Source: [Clostridium] colinum (lineage in GTDB: Bacteria; Bacillota; Clostridia; Lachnospirales; CAG-274). Taken from it: a stretch of DNA of 64,000 nt. The stretch lies in NCBI RefSeq assembly GCF_940677205.1, contig NZ_OW712331.1, positions 124,001 to 188,000 on the forward strand. The letters run 5' to 3'. Every line of letters starts with the position of its first letter. The first letter of the stretch is position 1. The notes under the pieces are model-generated. The model saw only the letters and a list, made by a program, of their open reading frames with translations. It ran no database searches and was not told where the DNA came from. The position numbers and the translations under genes were made by a program. This document shows, piece by piece, positions 30,293 through 39,835 of this stretch.

Positions 30293-33217
30293 ATGAGTCA
30301 ACAAAGAAATAATCCTCAAAACAAACAAAATAATGTTAAAGGACCAAGAACGACTAATAGTAGACAAGTTAGAACAGATATAGGAAAAACACCACAAAAT
30401 GTGGCTAAAAGAGATATACATAAAAATACATCTAGTCAAGGTGTTAAATCTCAAAAACCTAAAAGTCAAGCTACTAAAACTAAGAAAAAGAAAAAATCAA
30501 AGAAAAAAAGGTTTAAAAGAACTTGCCTTGGGTTTATATTAACTATGATAATAGTTATAGCAACTATAGGTGGTATAGGTGCTGGTATTTTTGTAAGGAT
30601 AATACAAGATTCACCTAACTTACAGCTAATATCTGTAGAGCCTAACGTTTATACATCTATTGTTTATGACAAAGATGGAAAAGAGATAGATCGTTTTCAT
30701 GGCAAAGAAAATAGAGAGTATGTAACTTTAGATGAAATATCTACCAATTTACAAAATGCTATTGTATCTGTAGAAGATGAAAGATTTTACGACCACTTTG
30801 GTATAGATATTAAAGGTATATTAAGGGCTGTTTATACAACTATAAAAAATAAAATTATAGGCTCTAGTGGGTTACAAGGCGCTAGTACAATAACGCAACA
30901 GCTTATAAAAAATAACGTAACAAAAGTAACTAGAAATACAATAGAAACTAAAATACAAGAACAATATTTAGCAGTTAGCTATGAAAAATATTTAGAAAAT
31001 AAATTTGGTAGCAAAATGCAAGCTAAAAAATATATATTAGAATTGTATTTAAATACTATTGCTTTAGGTCATGGTTATAATGGTGTACAAGCTGCGGCGT
31101 TAGGATATTTTAATAAAGACGCAAAAGATTTAACATTAGCAGAGAGTGCTTGTATAGCAGCTATAACAAATAACCCTTCTTTATATTCACCTAGAACTCA
31201 ACCAGAGAACAACAAAAAAAGGGTAACAAAAATATTAAACCATATGCTAGAGCAAGGTATGATTACAAAAGCTCAATATGATGAAGCCTTACTAGAAGAT
31301 ATATATTCTAAAGTATCAGATGGTAATGCACATAAAAAAGTAGAAGGAAATATTATACACGGATACTTTGAAGATTCACTGTTTGAGCAAGTTTCAAAAG
31401 ATTTACAAGAAAAGCATAATATAAGTAAAGGACAAGCAGATAACCTTATATATAATGGAGGGCTTCAAATACATTCTACAAAAGATTCTAATATGCAAAA
31501 TATTTTAGAAGCTTCTTTTAATAATAATGAGCTTTTCCCTAATGTAGTATATAAATATGACGTAACCTACACAGTTTCAATAGAAGATACAACAACAGGC
31601 AAACAAGAGCATAAAGATTATCGTCAGTTTGTAAAAACTAAAGAAGAAGGTGATGCTTTTGTAGCCAATAAAAAGGCAGAAATAGAAAGTGGTCTTTCAC
31701 AAAATCAAAGAATAGTAGCAGATAGAGCTAATTTTTCTACACAACCGCAAGCATCAATGGTTATAATGGATTATAGAACAGGAAATGTAACAGCGCTTAT
31801 GGGTGGTAGAGGAGAAAAAACAGTTAATAGAGGCTTTAATAGGGCAACAGATTCTAAAAGACAACCAGGGTCTGTATTTAAAGTGTTGGCGGCTTATGCA
31901 CCAGCTATAGATACAGGAGTTTTAATGCCAGGTAGCGTTATAGTAGATGAGCCAATAAAAATAGGTAAATATAGCCCTAAAAACTGGTATGGAGAGTCAT
32001 ATAGAGGACCTTCTACTGTTCGTGAGGGTATAGAACAGTCTATGAACATATTAGCTGTTAAGGCTATGGATATGGTTGGAGTAGACGCAGCTTACCAATA
32101 TCTTTTAAACTTTGGGTTTACAACATTAGAAAATGATAATCATTTATCAACAGCACTTGGTGGTATAACATATGGTGTTACTCAAATGGAGGTAACTGCG
32201 GCTTATGCTACAATAGCTAATGGTGGTAAATATTATGAACCTAAACTTTATACTAAAGTTCTAGACCACGATGGAAATGTTATATTAGATGCAACAACAA
32301 GAGAACCTAAACAAGTTATAAAAGAAACAACGGCCTATATGCTTACAGATATGATGAAAGGTGTTGTTACAAAAGGTACAGGAACAGCAGCAAAGTTTAA
32401 AAATATATCTATGCCTATTGCAGGTAAAACAGGTACTACACAAGAAACAAAAGACTTAACATTTGTAGGATATACACCTTATTATGTTGCAGGGGTATGG
32501 TTTGGATATGATAGATATGACAACACAGTGCCTAATATGATAGCTAGAGTAGGTGGAAAGCGTGTTATACCTAATGATAGATATCATCTTGTTTTATGGC
32601 GAGATGTAATGGAAAAAATACACAAAGATTTGCCAAAAGCTAATTTTGGACCTAGGCCAAAAGATATAGTAGATGTGTCTATATGTTTAGATTCGGGACT
32701 TTTAGCAACAGAAGATTGTAAAAACGACCCTAGAGGAAATAGAGTTATTGTAGATATGTTCATTAAAGGTACAGAACCTAAGAAAATATGTGATAAACAT
32801 CAAGTAATAGCTATATGTAAAGATAGTGGAAAATTAGCAGGAGATTTTTGTCCAAAAGAAAGTATTATATTTAAGTCTGTGTTTGATTTTAATGAAGAAA
32901 ATAAAGCACCAACAGATGTTTGTGATATTCATTTAGAAAAAGATATAACAATAGACCCAAATGAATCTACGGAAAGTACTAGCAGTGAAACAAACCAAGA
33001 AACACCATCTATTACTATTAATCCAAATGATGCTACATCACAAAATCAAAACACAAATAATACTACACAATCAACTACTATGCCACAAGAAGTTGGTAAT
33101 ATAGTTCCTTCTGTACCACAAGAACAATCAACAGAGGCAACTACTACACATCATATAACACAACAACCAACTACACAACAACAAACTACTGGAGCACCAG
33201 TTTTTAATACACCTTAA
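30293..33217 (+). CDS. Class A penicillin-binding protein (PBP1A/2c type)
   Basis: Bifunctional peptidoglycan polymerase, 974 residues. A Lys/Gln-rich cytoplasmic tail of about 75 residues precedes the membrane anchor (GFILTMIIVIATIGGIGAGI). The GT51 glycosyltransferase has VSVEDERFYDHFGID (catalytic Glu near residue 160) and GASTITQQLIKN. The transpeptidase has SxxK in RQPGSVFK (Ser near 527), SMN near 583 and KTGTT near 711. After the transpeptidase come two Cys-containing repeats (CLDSGLLATEDC, CKDSGKLAGDFCP) and a low-complexity Thr/Gln/Ser/Pro tail of about 80 residues that may span the wall. AAGGAG lies 8 bases before ATG. Monocistronic, with terminators downstream. Confidence 0.96.
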   Translation: MSQQRNNPQNKQNNVKGPRTTNSRQVRTDIGKTPQNVAKRDIHKNTSSQGVKSQKPKSQATKTKKKKKSKKKRFKRTCLGFILTMIIVIATIGGIGAGIFVRIIQDSPNLQLISVEPNVYTSIVYDKDGKEIDRFHGKENREYVTLDEISTNLQNAIVSVEDERFYDHFGIDIKGILRAVYTTIKNKIIGSSGLQGASTITQQLIKNNVTKVTRNTIETKIQEQYLAVSYEKYLENKFGSKMQAKKYILELYLNTIALGHGYNGVQAAALGYFNKDAKDLTLAESACIAAITNNPSLYSPRTQPENNKKRVTKILNHMLEQGMITKAQYDEALLEDIYSKVSDGNAHKKVEGNIIHGYFEDSLFEQVSKDLQEKHNISKGQADNLIYNGGLQIHSTKDSNMQNILEASFNNNELFPNVVYKYDVTYTVSIEDTTTGKQEHKDYRQFVKTKEEGDAFVANKKAEIESGLSQNQRIVADRANFSTQPQASMVIMDYRTGNVTALMGGRGEKTVNRGFNRATDSKRQPGSVFKVLAAYAPAIDTGVLMPGSVIVDEPIKIGKYSPKNWYGESYRGPSTVREGIEQSMNILAVKAMDMVGVDAAYQYLLNFGFTTLENDNHLSTALGGITYGVTQMEVTAAYATIANGGKYYEPKLYTKVLDHDGNVILDATTREPKQVIKETTAYMLTDMMKGVVTKGTGTAAKFKNISMPIAGKTGTTQETKDLTFVGYTPYYVAGVWFGYDRYDNTVPNMIARVGGKRVIPNDRYHLVLWRDVMEKIHKDLPKANFGPRPKDIVDVSICLDSGLLATEDCKNDPRGNRVIVDMFIKGTEPKKICDKHQVIAICKDSGKLAGDFCPKESIIFKSVFDFNEENKAPTDVCDIHLEKDITIDPNESTESTSSETNQETPSITINPNDATSQNQNTNNTTQSTTMPQEVGNIVPSVPQEQSTEATTTHHITQQPTTQQQTTGAPVFNTP

Positions 33218-33400
33218 TTAATTTTAGTATATGATAATGCTAAAAACAAAATAAAGAATAACCTTTAATTTTAATTTATCCTTATATTTTTAAATACTTT
33301 GTATTATGAAAAAGCTAGATTTTTATTAGATTTATTCCTTGTATAAGAAAGTTAGCTTTAAAAATATAATTGTTGTGATAATCTTGTTATTATAACAAAA

Positions 33401-33453
33401 GGGTGTAGACAAAGTCTACACCCTAACCATACGCTTTAGCGTATGGTATTTTT
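33401..33453. terminator. Paired terminators between the PBP gene and nanE
   Basis: Stem GGGTGTAGAC/GTCTACACCC (33401-33423), preceded by an A run that becomes a T tract on the minus strand, terminates the nan operon. The adjacent CCATACGC/GCGTATGG (33427-33446) followed by TATTTTTTATTTT terminates the PBP gene. Confidence 0.85.
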
Positions 33454-34091
33454 TATTTTAAAGCATCTGCAAAAGTTTTTGTTATTAACTGAGGTCTAGT
33501 TATAGCACTACCTACAACAACAGCATAGGCGCCCATATCAATAGCTTTTTTAGCTTGTTCTGGAGTATTGAAGTTTCCTTCGGCTATAATTTTAGCATTT
33601 TTACAATCTTTTATGAGTTTTTCTAAAATTTCAAATTTTTCCATATTTTTAGATTGTTCTGTATATCCTATTAAAGTAGTTCCTACATAATGAAAGCCTA
33701 TTTTATCGGCTCTTATACCTTCTTCATAAGTAGATATATCTGCCATAAATTTCTGGCCTTTATATTTTTCTATTACTTCTTTTAAAAAATTTTTATCTTG
33801 ATTTATAGTAGCATCTAAAGCTATTATATCAACACCTTCATTTACAAGTGCTTCTACTTCTTTTATAGTCGGAGTTATATATGGTATAAGATTTTCATAA
33901 TCTTTTTTAATAATACCTATTATAGGTAAATTTACATTATTTTTTACTTCTTTAATATCTTCAACGCTATTGGCTCTTATACCAACGGCACCACCTTGAT
34001 AAGCTGCTAAAGCCATTTTACCCATTATAAAAGAGCTATGCAATGGTTCGTTTTCTAAAGCTTGACAAGATACTATAAGACCGTTTTTCAT
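33453..34091 (-). CDS. nanE: N-acetylmannosamine-6-phosphate 2-epimerase
   Basis: Converts ManNAc-6-P to GlcNAc-6-P, the last dedicated step of sialic acid breakdown, 212 residues. A TIM-barrel protein with [34 protein letters not shown] at the N terminus, [18 protein letters not shown], and phosphate-binding [34 protein letters not shown] at the C terminus. The catalytic Lys and Glu are within the family blocks. Ribosome site GGAGGG precedes ATG. Last gene of the nan operon, 13 bases after the PTS gene. The product goes to NagA/NagB at 23254-25129. Confidence 0.95.
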   Translation of the reverse strand: MKNGLIVSCQALENEPLHSSFIMGKMALAAYQGGAVGIRANSVEDIKEVKNNVNLPIIGIIKKDYENLIPYITPTIKEVEALVNEGVDIIALDATINQDKNFLKEVIEKYKGQKFMADISTYEEGIRADKIGFHYVGTTLIGYTEQSKNMEKFEILEKLIKDCKNAKIIAEGNFNTPEQAKKAIDMGAYAVVVGSAITRPQLITKTFADALK

Positions 34092-34104
34092 ATTAAGCCC
34101 TCCT

Positions 34105-35601
34105 TTAGTTTATATCTAATAGTTCATTTATTTTATTTTTTATTAAGTCGGCTTTTGCACCAAACACTGCTTGTATACCGCCTTTAACATCAAATACAGC
34201 TGTTGCACCAAGTTCTTTAATTCTATTTTTATCAACTTTATTAATATCTTTAACGGCAACACGCAGTCTTGTTATACAAGCATCACAATCTTCTATGTTT
34301 TCTTTACCGCCTAAAGCTTTTAAAACTTCTTTTGCATCTTCTGCTATACTTGTTTTTGTTTCTATTTTTATCTCACTAGTATCATCACTTTCTCTACCAG
34401 GAGTTTGTATATTAAATTTTGTTATAAAGAATCTAAATATAAAATAATATATAAAGAACCAAGGAATACCCACTAATACAACATATATCCAATTTGTTTT
34501 ATCATTACCTTGGAATACACCAAATAATAAAAAGTCTATTAATCCACCAGAAAATGTATTACCTATTCTTATTGATAAAATATCGGCCAAGAAGAATGAT
34601 AAACCATCTAAAATTGCATGTACAACATATAACCAAGGAGCAACAAATAAAAACATAAATTCTAAAGGCTCTGTTATACCAGTTAAAAATGATGTTAATG
34701 CACCACTAAATAATAAACCACCAACTAATTTTCTTCTTTCTTTTGGTACACAATGATACATTGCTAAAGCAGCACCAGGTAAACCAAACATCATTGTATC
34801 AAATCTACCTGCAAAAAATCTTGTACCATATGTGTAAAGTCCATTATGAGTAGCATCTGCAAGCTCTGCAAAAAATATGTTTTGTGCACCAACTATTTCT
34901 TTACCAGCAACGATAGCAGTGCCACCAAGCTCAGTATACCAAAATAGAGGATATATTGTGTGATGAAGACCAACAGCACCAGTTAATCTTAATAAAAAGC
35001 CATATAAAAATGTACCAAAGGCACCCATATTGCCTATTTGCTCACCAACAACAACTAACATTTTTTGGAAAGGTGGCCATATTAAAAAGAATATTGCACC
35101 TATAAATATTGCACAAAATGAAGATACTATTGGAACAAATCTAGAGCCACCAAAAAAGCCTAAAAATTGAGGTAACTGTATGTTTCCATATTTATTATGT
35201 AAATATACAACCATACAACCAATAACAATAGAGCCTACTACACCAGTGTCGATACTTTCTATACCTTCTGGTTTAAATACACCTATCATAGCTGTTATAG
35301 CAGCATTCATAACTAAAAATGCTACAACAGCGGCAAGACCAGCCGTACCTTTATCTTTTTTAGCAAGGCCAACTGCAAGACCAATACACATGATAAGGGC
35401 AATATTAGCAAATATTATATTGCCAGAAGCAGACATTATTTGGAATATACCTTGTATGAAAGGTACATTTAAGAAAGGATATGCATTTAATGTATTTGGA
35501 TTAGATAATGCACCTCCTATACCTAATAGTAAACCTGCTGCCGGTAAAATGGCAATAGGCAACATAAAAGCTTTTCCTAGTTTTTGTAATTGTTTAAACA
35601 T
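34105..35601 (-). CDS. PTS EIIBC component, glucose/N-acetylglucosamine family
   Basis: Phosphotransferase-system permease that imports and phosphorylates a sugar, 498 residues. EIIC has about ten membrane segments with the family features [37 protein letters not shown] and [20 protein letters not shown]. The EIIB domain follows with the phosphorylated Cys442 in [10 protein letters not shown]. There is no EIIA domain, so an EIIA from elsewhere must act on it. Family members carry glucose, GlcNAc, glucosamine or maltose-type sugars. Inside a sialic acid operon GlcNAc or ManNAc is a reasonable guess, but sequence alone does not decide. It is separated from nanK by 85 bases. Confidence 0.92.
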   Translation of the reverse strand: MFKQLQKLGKAFMLPIAILPAAGLLLGIGGALSNPNTLNAYPFLNVPFIQGIFQIMSASGNIIFANIALIMCIGLAVGLAKKDKGTAGLAAVVAFLVMNAAITAMIGVFKPEGIESIDTGVVGSIVIGCMVVYLHNKYGNIQLPQFLGFFGGSRFVPIVSSFCAIFIGAIFFLIWPPFQKMLVVVGEQIGNMGAFGTFLYGFLLRLTGAVGLHHTIYPLFWYTELGGTAIVAGKEIVGAQNIFFAELADATHNGLYTYGTRFFAGRFDTMMFGLPGAALAMYHCVPKERRKLVGGLLFSGALTSFLTGITEPLEFMFLFVAPWLYVVHAILDGLSFFLADILSIRIGNTFSGGLIDFLLFGVFQGNDKTNWIYVVLVGIPWFFIYYFIFRFFITKFNIQTPGRESDDTSEIKIETKTSIAEDAKEVLKALGGKENIEDCDACITRLRVAVKDINKVDKNRIKELGATAVFDVKGGIQAVFGAKADLIKNKINELLDIN

Positions 35602-35686
35602 AGGACTTACCTCCTGAAAAATAATATTATATGAGTATTATACTATGTTAAATAGTTAATTGCTATATTAAAATTATAAAATTTTA

Positions 35687-36589
35687 CTATTTATTGGTAT
35701 TTTTATTTTGTCTATTTAAAAAATTATAATATGCACCTATCATACCAGCATTATTTTTATGATGTGCAAATATAAGTTTAGTGTTTTTAAATATTGGTTC
35801 TATTAAATATTTGGATAAACTATTTACTATTTTATCATATAAGTAATCTTTTTGGGCCATTATACCACCACCTAATACAACTACTTCTGGATTTATAACA
35901 TAGCAAATATTAGCTATACCATAACCTAAATAATCACATAAAGTGTCTATTTGTTCTATACAAACTTTATTACCTTGTTTTGCTTTATCAAAAATAACTT
36001 TTCCATTAATACTGTTTGGGGTGGCACCTAAGACTTTTGCCGTATTTTTTATTAATGAGGTTGTAGAAGCTAAATTTTGAAAAGTATCTCCTAGCATATT
36101 CATATAGCCTATTTCACAACCGCTATTAGAAAATCCATTTATAACAGTATTGTTTATAATAATACACCCACCTATGCCTGTGCCTATTGTAAGGCACAAG
36201 CTAGAATGAGTATTTTTTGAAGCACCAACATAATTTTCACAAATTCCGGCACAGTTTACATCATTTTCAACTTCACAAGGAATATTAAATATTTCTTCAA
36301 AAGATTTTTTATAATTTATACCTGTATAATTAGGTATAGAACTATTGGCATATATAATTGCACCAGTATCTGCATTTACCATACCTGCAGTAGATATACA
36401 TATACCACTTATACTTTTTTGTGATATATATCCATTACATATATTTTTTACTTTATCAAAAATATGGCTACCACCTTTAAAAGCTTCCGTTTCTATTTCA
36501 TTAGCTTCTAAAATATTACCATTTTCATCTATGATACCATATTTAATCATAGTACCACCTATATCTATTGTTATATATTGCTTAATCAT
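35687..36589 (-). CDS. nanK: ROK family kinase, probable N-acetylmannosamine kinase
   Basis: ATP-dependent sugar kinase, 300 residues, expected to make ManNAc-6-P in this operon. ATP phosphate loop DIGGTMIKYG at the N terminus; sugar-binding EVENDVNCAGICENYVGA with the catalytic Asp; TIGTGIGGCIIIN; and GGGIMAQKDY near the C terminus. The usual ROK zinc motif (CxCGxxGCxE after a His) is not present; the equivalent region reads NSGCEIGYMNML, so this is a zinc-less ROK kinase. Its ATG overlaps the stop of the YhcH gene as ATGA, indicating translational coupling. Substrate is inferred from operon context. Confidence 0.88.
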   Translation of the reverse strand: MIKQYITIDIGGTMIKYGIIDENGNILEANEIETEAFKGGSHIFDKVKNICNGYISQKSISGICISTAGMVNADTGAIIYANSSIPNYTGINYKKSFEEIFNIPCEVENDVNCAGICENYVGASKNTHSSLCLTIGTGIGGCIIINNTVINGFSNSGCEIGYMNMLGDTFQNLASTTSLIKNTAKVLGATPNSINGKVIFDKAKQGNKVCIEQIDTLCDYLGYGIANICYVINPEVVVLGGGIMAQKDYLYDKIVNSLSKYLIEPIFKNTKLIFAHHKNNAGMIGAYYNFLNRQNKNTNK

Positions 36590-37035
36590 AGTTTCACCTT
36601 AAATATTGCTTTTTTTATTTTTTTAGGTTCAGAAATTTTAACAGCTGTCATATGACCATCATTAGGATATAATATTAAAAAATCTTCTTCTTGTAAAACA
36701 ATACTACTTTTTTTGGCTCCTTCTAGAGGTAAAAAGTCTTCTTCTTCTACAAAAGGCTTTTGTTCCATATTTTTTATAAAGTTTATATTAATAATTTCTT
36801 CGCCATCTATCATAAAATGTAGGTCTAAATAATTTTTATGAGCTTCGAAAAAGCGTTTATCTTCTGTTGTTGTTTCATATTCTACTATATTTACAAATAA
36901 ATCTTTCCCACATATTTCATATATACCTTTAGGTAAGGCTTTTAAATTGTTTTGTTTTATATATTCAAAGCATTTTTGTATATTTTCAGGTAAAAATTTA
37001 TATTCTTCAATATTTTTTATATTACTATATATCAT
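36586..37035 (-). CDS. YhcH/YjgK/YiaL family protein, probable N-acetylneuraminate anomerase (NanQ)
   Basis: A 149-residue cupin-like protein of the YhcH family. The family block FEAHKNYLDLHFMIDGEEIININ contains the conserved His/Glu set, and LILYPNDGHMTAVKISEP the C-terminal His. E. coli YhcH (NanQ) has been described as a sialic acid anomerase that interconverts cyclic forms before lyase action. Here it lies between the SSS transporter and nanK, overlapping nanK by 4 bases, which supports the same role. GGAGGT lies 9 bases before ATG. Full length. Confidence 0.88.
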   Translation of the reverse strand: MIYSNIKNIEEYKFLPENIQKCFEYIKQNNLKALPKGIYEICGKDLFVNIVEYETTTEDKRFFEAHKNYLDLHFMIDGEEIININFIKNMEQKPFVEEEDFLPLEGAKKSSIVLQEEDFLILYPNDGHMTAVKISEPKKIKKAIFKVKL

Positions 37036-37046
37036 AATAATACCTC

Positions 37047-38543
37047 CTATTTATAATATATGGTTGCTCTTTCATCAAGCTCTTTATTAGGTTTAAACAT
37101 TGAACTAGCTAAAAGACCAACAACTAAAGAAACAAAAATAGATATTAAAGCATAAGACCAGCTAGATACACTTGGAACATTATATTTTATAAAAATTATT
37201 ACTATACTAGCAGATATAAATCCTATAAATGCACCTTTTGCATTTGCTTTTTTAGTAAATGCACCTAAAACAAATATACCTACTAATACACCTAAAACAA
37301 GCCCCATAAAAGCATTAAATGTTTCATAAGCAGATTTTATACCACCATTTGCAAGGAGCATAGATATACCAATAGTAATTATACCTACACCAAGAGAAAT
37401 ATATTGAGCAAGTTTTGTTTGTTTATGTTCATCTATTTTGCTACTTATATAAGGTTGTATATCTAAAGCCCAGCTTGTTGCAACAGAGTTTAGCCCTGTT
37501 GATAATGTAGACTGGCTAGCAGCATATATAGCAGCTAATAATATACCTGTTATACCAACTGGTAGCTCTAAAGATATATAAGAAGCAAATATTTGGTCTT
37601 GTTTTGCAATAGCAGGTAACGGATTTTGTGTGTAAAATACACTTAAACCAGTACCTATTAAATAAAATACAGTTGCTACAAATAAAGATAATAAACAGTT
37701 TGTAAGCATCATTTTATTTAATTTTTTTCTATCTGTTGTTGTAGTAAACCTTTGAACTATGTCTTGGCTTGATACATATGAAGCAAAGGTATTAAAGCCT
37801 GCACCAACTACAACAATAAATACACTTGTTTTAAATATATTAGGGTCAAATAAAACTTCATTTTCTGCTAAGAATTTGTGATTTTGAGTAAATTGTTTTA
37901 AAATTTCACCAAAGCCACCGTCAATACCATTAATAAGATATATTAAAGCAAATAATACACCTATTATTAAAACAGCACCTTGTATAAAGTCCGTCCATAA
38001 TACAGATTTTAAACCACCAGTATAAGAATAAATAATAGCAATTATACCCATTACGATTATTAATATATTTACGTTTATACCCATAAGACCAGATAATACT
38101 ACACAAGGTAAAAACATTATTATAGACATACGTCCTATTTGATATACAATAAATGTTAAAGCTCCTAATATTCTAAGACCTTTACTACCAAATCTTATAT
38201 CTAAATAATGATAAGCTGTGTCTATATCTAGTCTGCTATATATAGGTAAAAAGAATTTTATAGTAAGAGGCACAGCGATAATAACGCCTAATTGAGCAAA
38301 CCATAAAAACCACGTTCCAGCATAAGAGTTACCAGCTAAAGATAGAAAGGAGATAGGGCTTAAAAGAGTGGCAAATATAGATACACTAGTTACCCACCAA
38401 GGTATTGTTCCATCACCTTTAAAAAACTCTTTGCCTTTCATATCTTTTTTGGAAAAAAGTATACCAACAACTAAAACGGATAATAAATATACTATTAAAA
38501 TAATTAAATCTATTGTTGTAAAGCCTAATTCGTTAGTGTTCAT
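37047..38543 (-). CDS. Sodium:solute symporter (SSS family), probable sialic acid transporter
   Basis: An integral membrane symporter of 498 residues with about 13 hydrophobic segments. It begins with an ITKP-free N terminus then VGILFSKKDMKGKEFFKGDGTIPWWVTSVSIFATLLSPISFL, the SSS signature region. GNSYAGTWFLWFAQLG and the Na-site-type helix SQSTLSTGLNSVATSWALDI are visible. SSS members in sialic acid operons (SiaT/NanT-SSS) import N-acetylneuraminate with sodium. Position directly after nanA makes this the likely uptake route. A 9-bp stem (38578-38616) separates it from nanA. AAAGGAGAGAG precedes ATG. Confidence 0.9.
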   Translation of the reverse strand: MNTNELGFTTIDLIILIVYLLSVLVVGILFSKKDMKGKEFFKGDGTIPWWVTSVSIFATLLSPISFLSLAGNSYAGTWFLWFAQLGVIIAVPLTIKFFLPIYSRLDIDTAYHYLDIRFGSKGLRILGALTFIVYQIGRMSIIMFLPCVVLSGLMGINVNILIIVMGIIAIIYSYTGGLKSVLWTDFIQGAVLIIGVLFALIYLINGIDGGFGEILKQFTQNHKFLAENEVLFDPNIFKTSVFIVVVGAGFNTFASYVSSQDIVQRFTTTTDRKKLNKMMLTNCLLSLFVATVFYLIGTGLSVFYTQNPLPAIAKQDQIFASYISLELPVGITGILLAAIYAASQSTLSTGLNSVATSWALDIQPYISSKIDEHKQTKLAQYISLGVGIITIGISMLLANGGIKSAYETFNAFMGLVLGVLVGIFVLGAFTKKANAKGAFIGFISASIVIIFIKYNVPSVSSWSYALISIFVSLVVGLLASSMFKPNKELDERATIYYK

Positions 38544-38577
38544 AATTCTCTCTCCTTTACTATTAAAATGACATTGA

Positions 38578-38616
38578 GGAGATAAAGAAACTTTGTATTA
38601 ATAAGCTTTTATCTCC
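38578..38616 (-). repeat. Intercistronic hairpin between nanA and the transporter gene
   Basis: GGAGATAAA and TTTATCTCC, a 9-bp perfect stem (10 bp counting the flanking A/T pair) with a 21-base loop and no T tract. It is likely an mRNA-stability or processing hairpin rather than a terminator. Confidence 0.55.
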
Positions 38617-38625
38617 TAGGTTTAT

Positions 38626-39516
38626 TTAAATATTTTGTAAATATTTTTCATACATACATTTTGCTTTTTCTTTTTGAGAATCTGTTATAACGGCCATAGG
38701 TTTTTTACAATATCCAGCATCTACACCTTGTAATTGTAGTATATATTTTATTGTTTGATATAAACCATTATTTAAAATATCTGTAATTAAATCATTTGTT
38801 ACATTTTGAATTTTTAATGCTTCTTCTATTTTATCTTGTTTTGCAAGTTCAAAAATTTGTCTAGCTCTTATACCATTTATATTAAATGTTGAACCTATAG
38901 CACCGTCTATGTTTAATACAGTAGCAGGAAGCATCATTTCATCAAATCCAGCATAAATAAGATGGTTTGGATATGCGTTTCTAAGTCGTTCTAAAAGATA
39001 AAAATCTGCGGCAGTAAATTTAACACCGATTATTTTATCATTTTCAAATAGTTCTCCAAATTGTTCTACACTAATATTTACGCCTGTTAGAAAAGGTATA
39101 GAATATATTATAAGGTAGTTATCTACGCTATTTATAATTGTATTATAATAATCTTTAATTTCTTCAAAGCTAAATTTATAATAAAAAGGAGTAACTGCCG
39201 ATATAGCATCATATCCAAGCTCTGTAACATATTTTGCAAGTTCGATAGACTCGTGAATATTTAAAGAACCTACTTGAGCTATAAGTTTAATATCATTTTT
39301 AGCTTCATCTTTAGCTATTTTAAAAATTTTTTTCTTTTCTTCTGTTGATATTAAAAAGTTTTCTCCAGTTGAACCTCCAACATATAGCCCATCTACTTTC
39401 ATTTTATCAATATTATGTCGTACAATTTGTCTTATACCATTTTCATTGATGTTACCATTTTCATCAAAAGAGGTTAATAAAGCGCTAAAAATACCTTTTA
39501 ATTCTTCTTTTTTCAT
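38626..39516 (-). CDS. nanA: N-acetylneuraminate lyase
   Basis: Class I aldolase splitting N-acetylneuraminic acid into ManNAc and pyruvate, 296 residues, DapA/NanA TIM-barrel family. GLYVGGSTGENFLIS binds the carboxylate of pyruvate, the catalytic Tyr is in YLIIYSIPFLTGV, and the Schiff-base Lys is in IIGVKFTAADFY. The residues after GVKFTA and the FDEMMLPA segment fit lyases rather than dihydrodipicolinate synthases. First gene of the operon behind the promoter at 39575-39603. AAAAGGAGCG precedes ATG. Full length. Confidence 0.95.
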   Translation of the reverse strand: MKKEELKGIFSALLTSFDENGNINENGIRQIVRHNIDKMKVDGLYVGGSTGENFLISTEEKKKIFKIAKDEAKNDIKLIAQVGSLNIHESIELAKYVTELGYDAISAVTPFYYKFSFEEIKDYYNTIINSVDNYLIIYSIPFLTGVNISVEQFGELFENDKIIGVKFTAADFYLLERLRNAYPNHLIYAGFDEMMLPATVLNIDGAIGSTFNINGIRARQIFELAKQDKIEEALKIQNVTNDLITDILNNGLYQTIKYILQLQGVDAGYCKKPMAVITDSQKEKAKCMYEKYLQNI

Positions 39517-39536
39517 AATAATCGCTCCTTTTAAAA

Positions 39537-39559
39537 TTTAATATTAATATAATATTAAA
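39537..39559. promoter_or_regulatory. Candidate operator in the nanA leader
   Basis: TTTAATATT and AATATTAAA, perfect 9-bp arms with a 5-base spacer, lie between the nanA promoter and its ribosome site. The divergent RpiR regulator is an obvious candidate binder. A/T-rich dyads occur by chance in such DNA, so confidence is low. Confidence 0.3.
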
Positions 39560-39574
39560 ATAATTTATATATAT

Positions 39575-39603
39575 ATTATATTTTTGAAAATTATTTTAAT
39601 CAA
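39575..39603 (-). promoter_or_regulatory. Promoter of the nan operon
   Basis: On the minus strand: TTGATT, 17-bp spacer, TATAAT, about 60 bases upstream of the nanA ATG. Confidence 0.7.
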
Positions 39604-39774
39604 TGGTAATGTTGTAAAAAAATATATATTAAAAATTATATAGTTTTAATAACAGAAGAATATGTAATTATAAAAAATATACATATAATACAAATTATAT
39701 AAGCCTTAAATATATTTTTATAAAATAAAATATGCAAGATGCATAAAAAATATATGTTTAAAGTTTTTATATAC

Positions 39775-39802
39775 TTGAATTTTATGGTAATTATGATATA
39801 AT
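39775..39802 (+). promoter_or_regulatory. Promoter of the RpiR-type regulator gene
   Basis: TTGAAT, 16-bp spacer, TATAAT, 35 bases before the regulator ATG. The two divergent promoters and about 170 bases between them form the nan control region; the rest of the 319-base gap shows only A/T-rich sequence. Confidence 0.7.
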
Positions 39803-39835
39803 ATTTTTATACAAATGATGAAAGTAGGATGACAA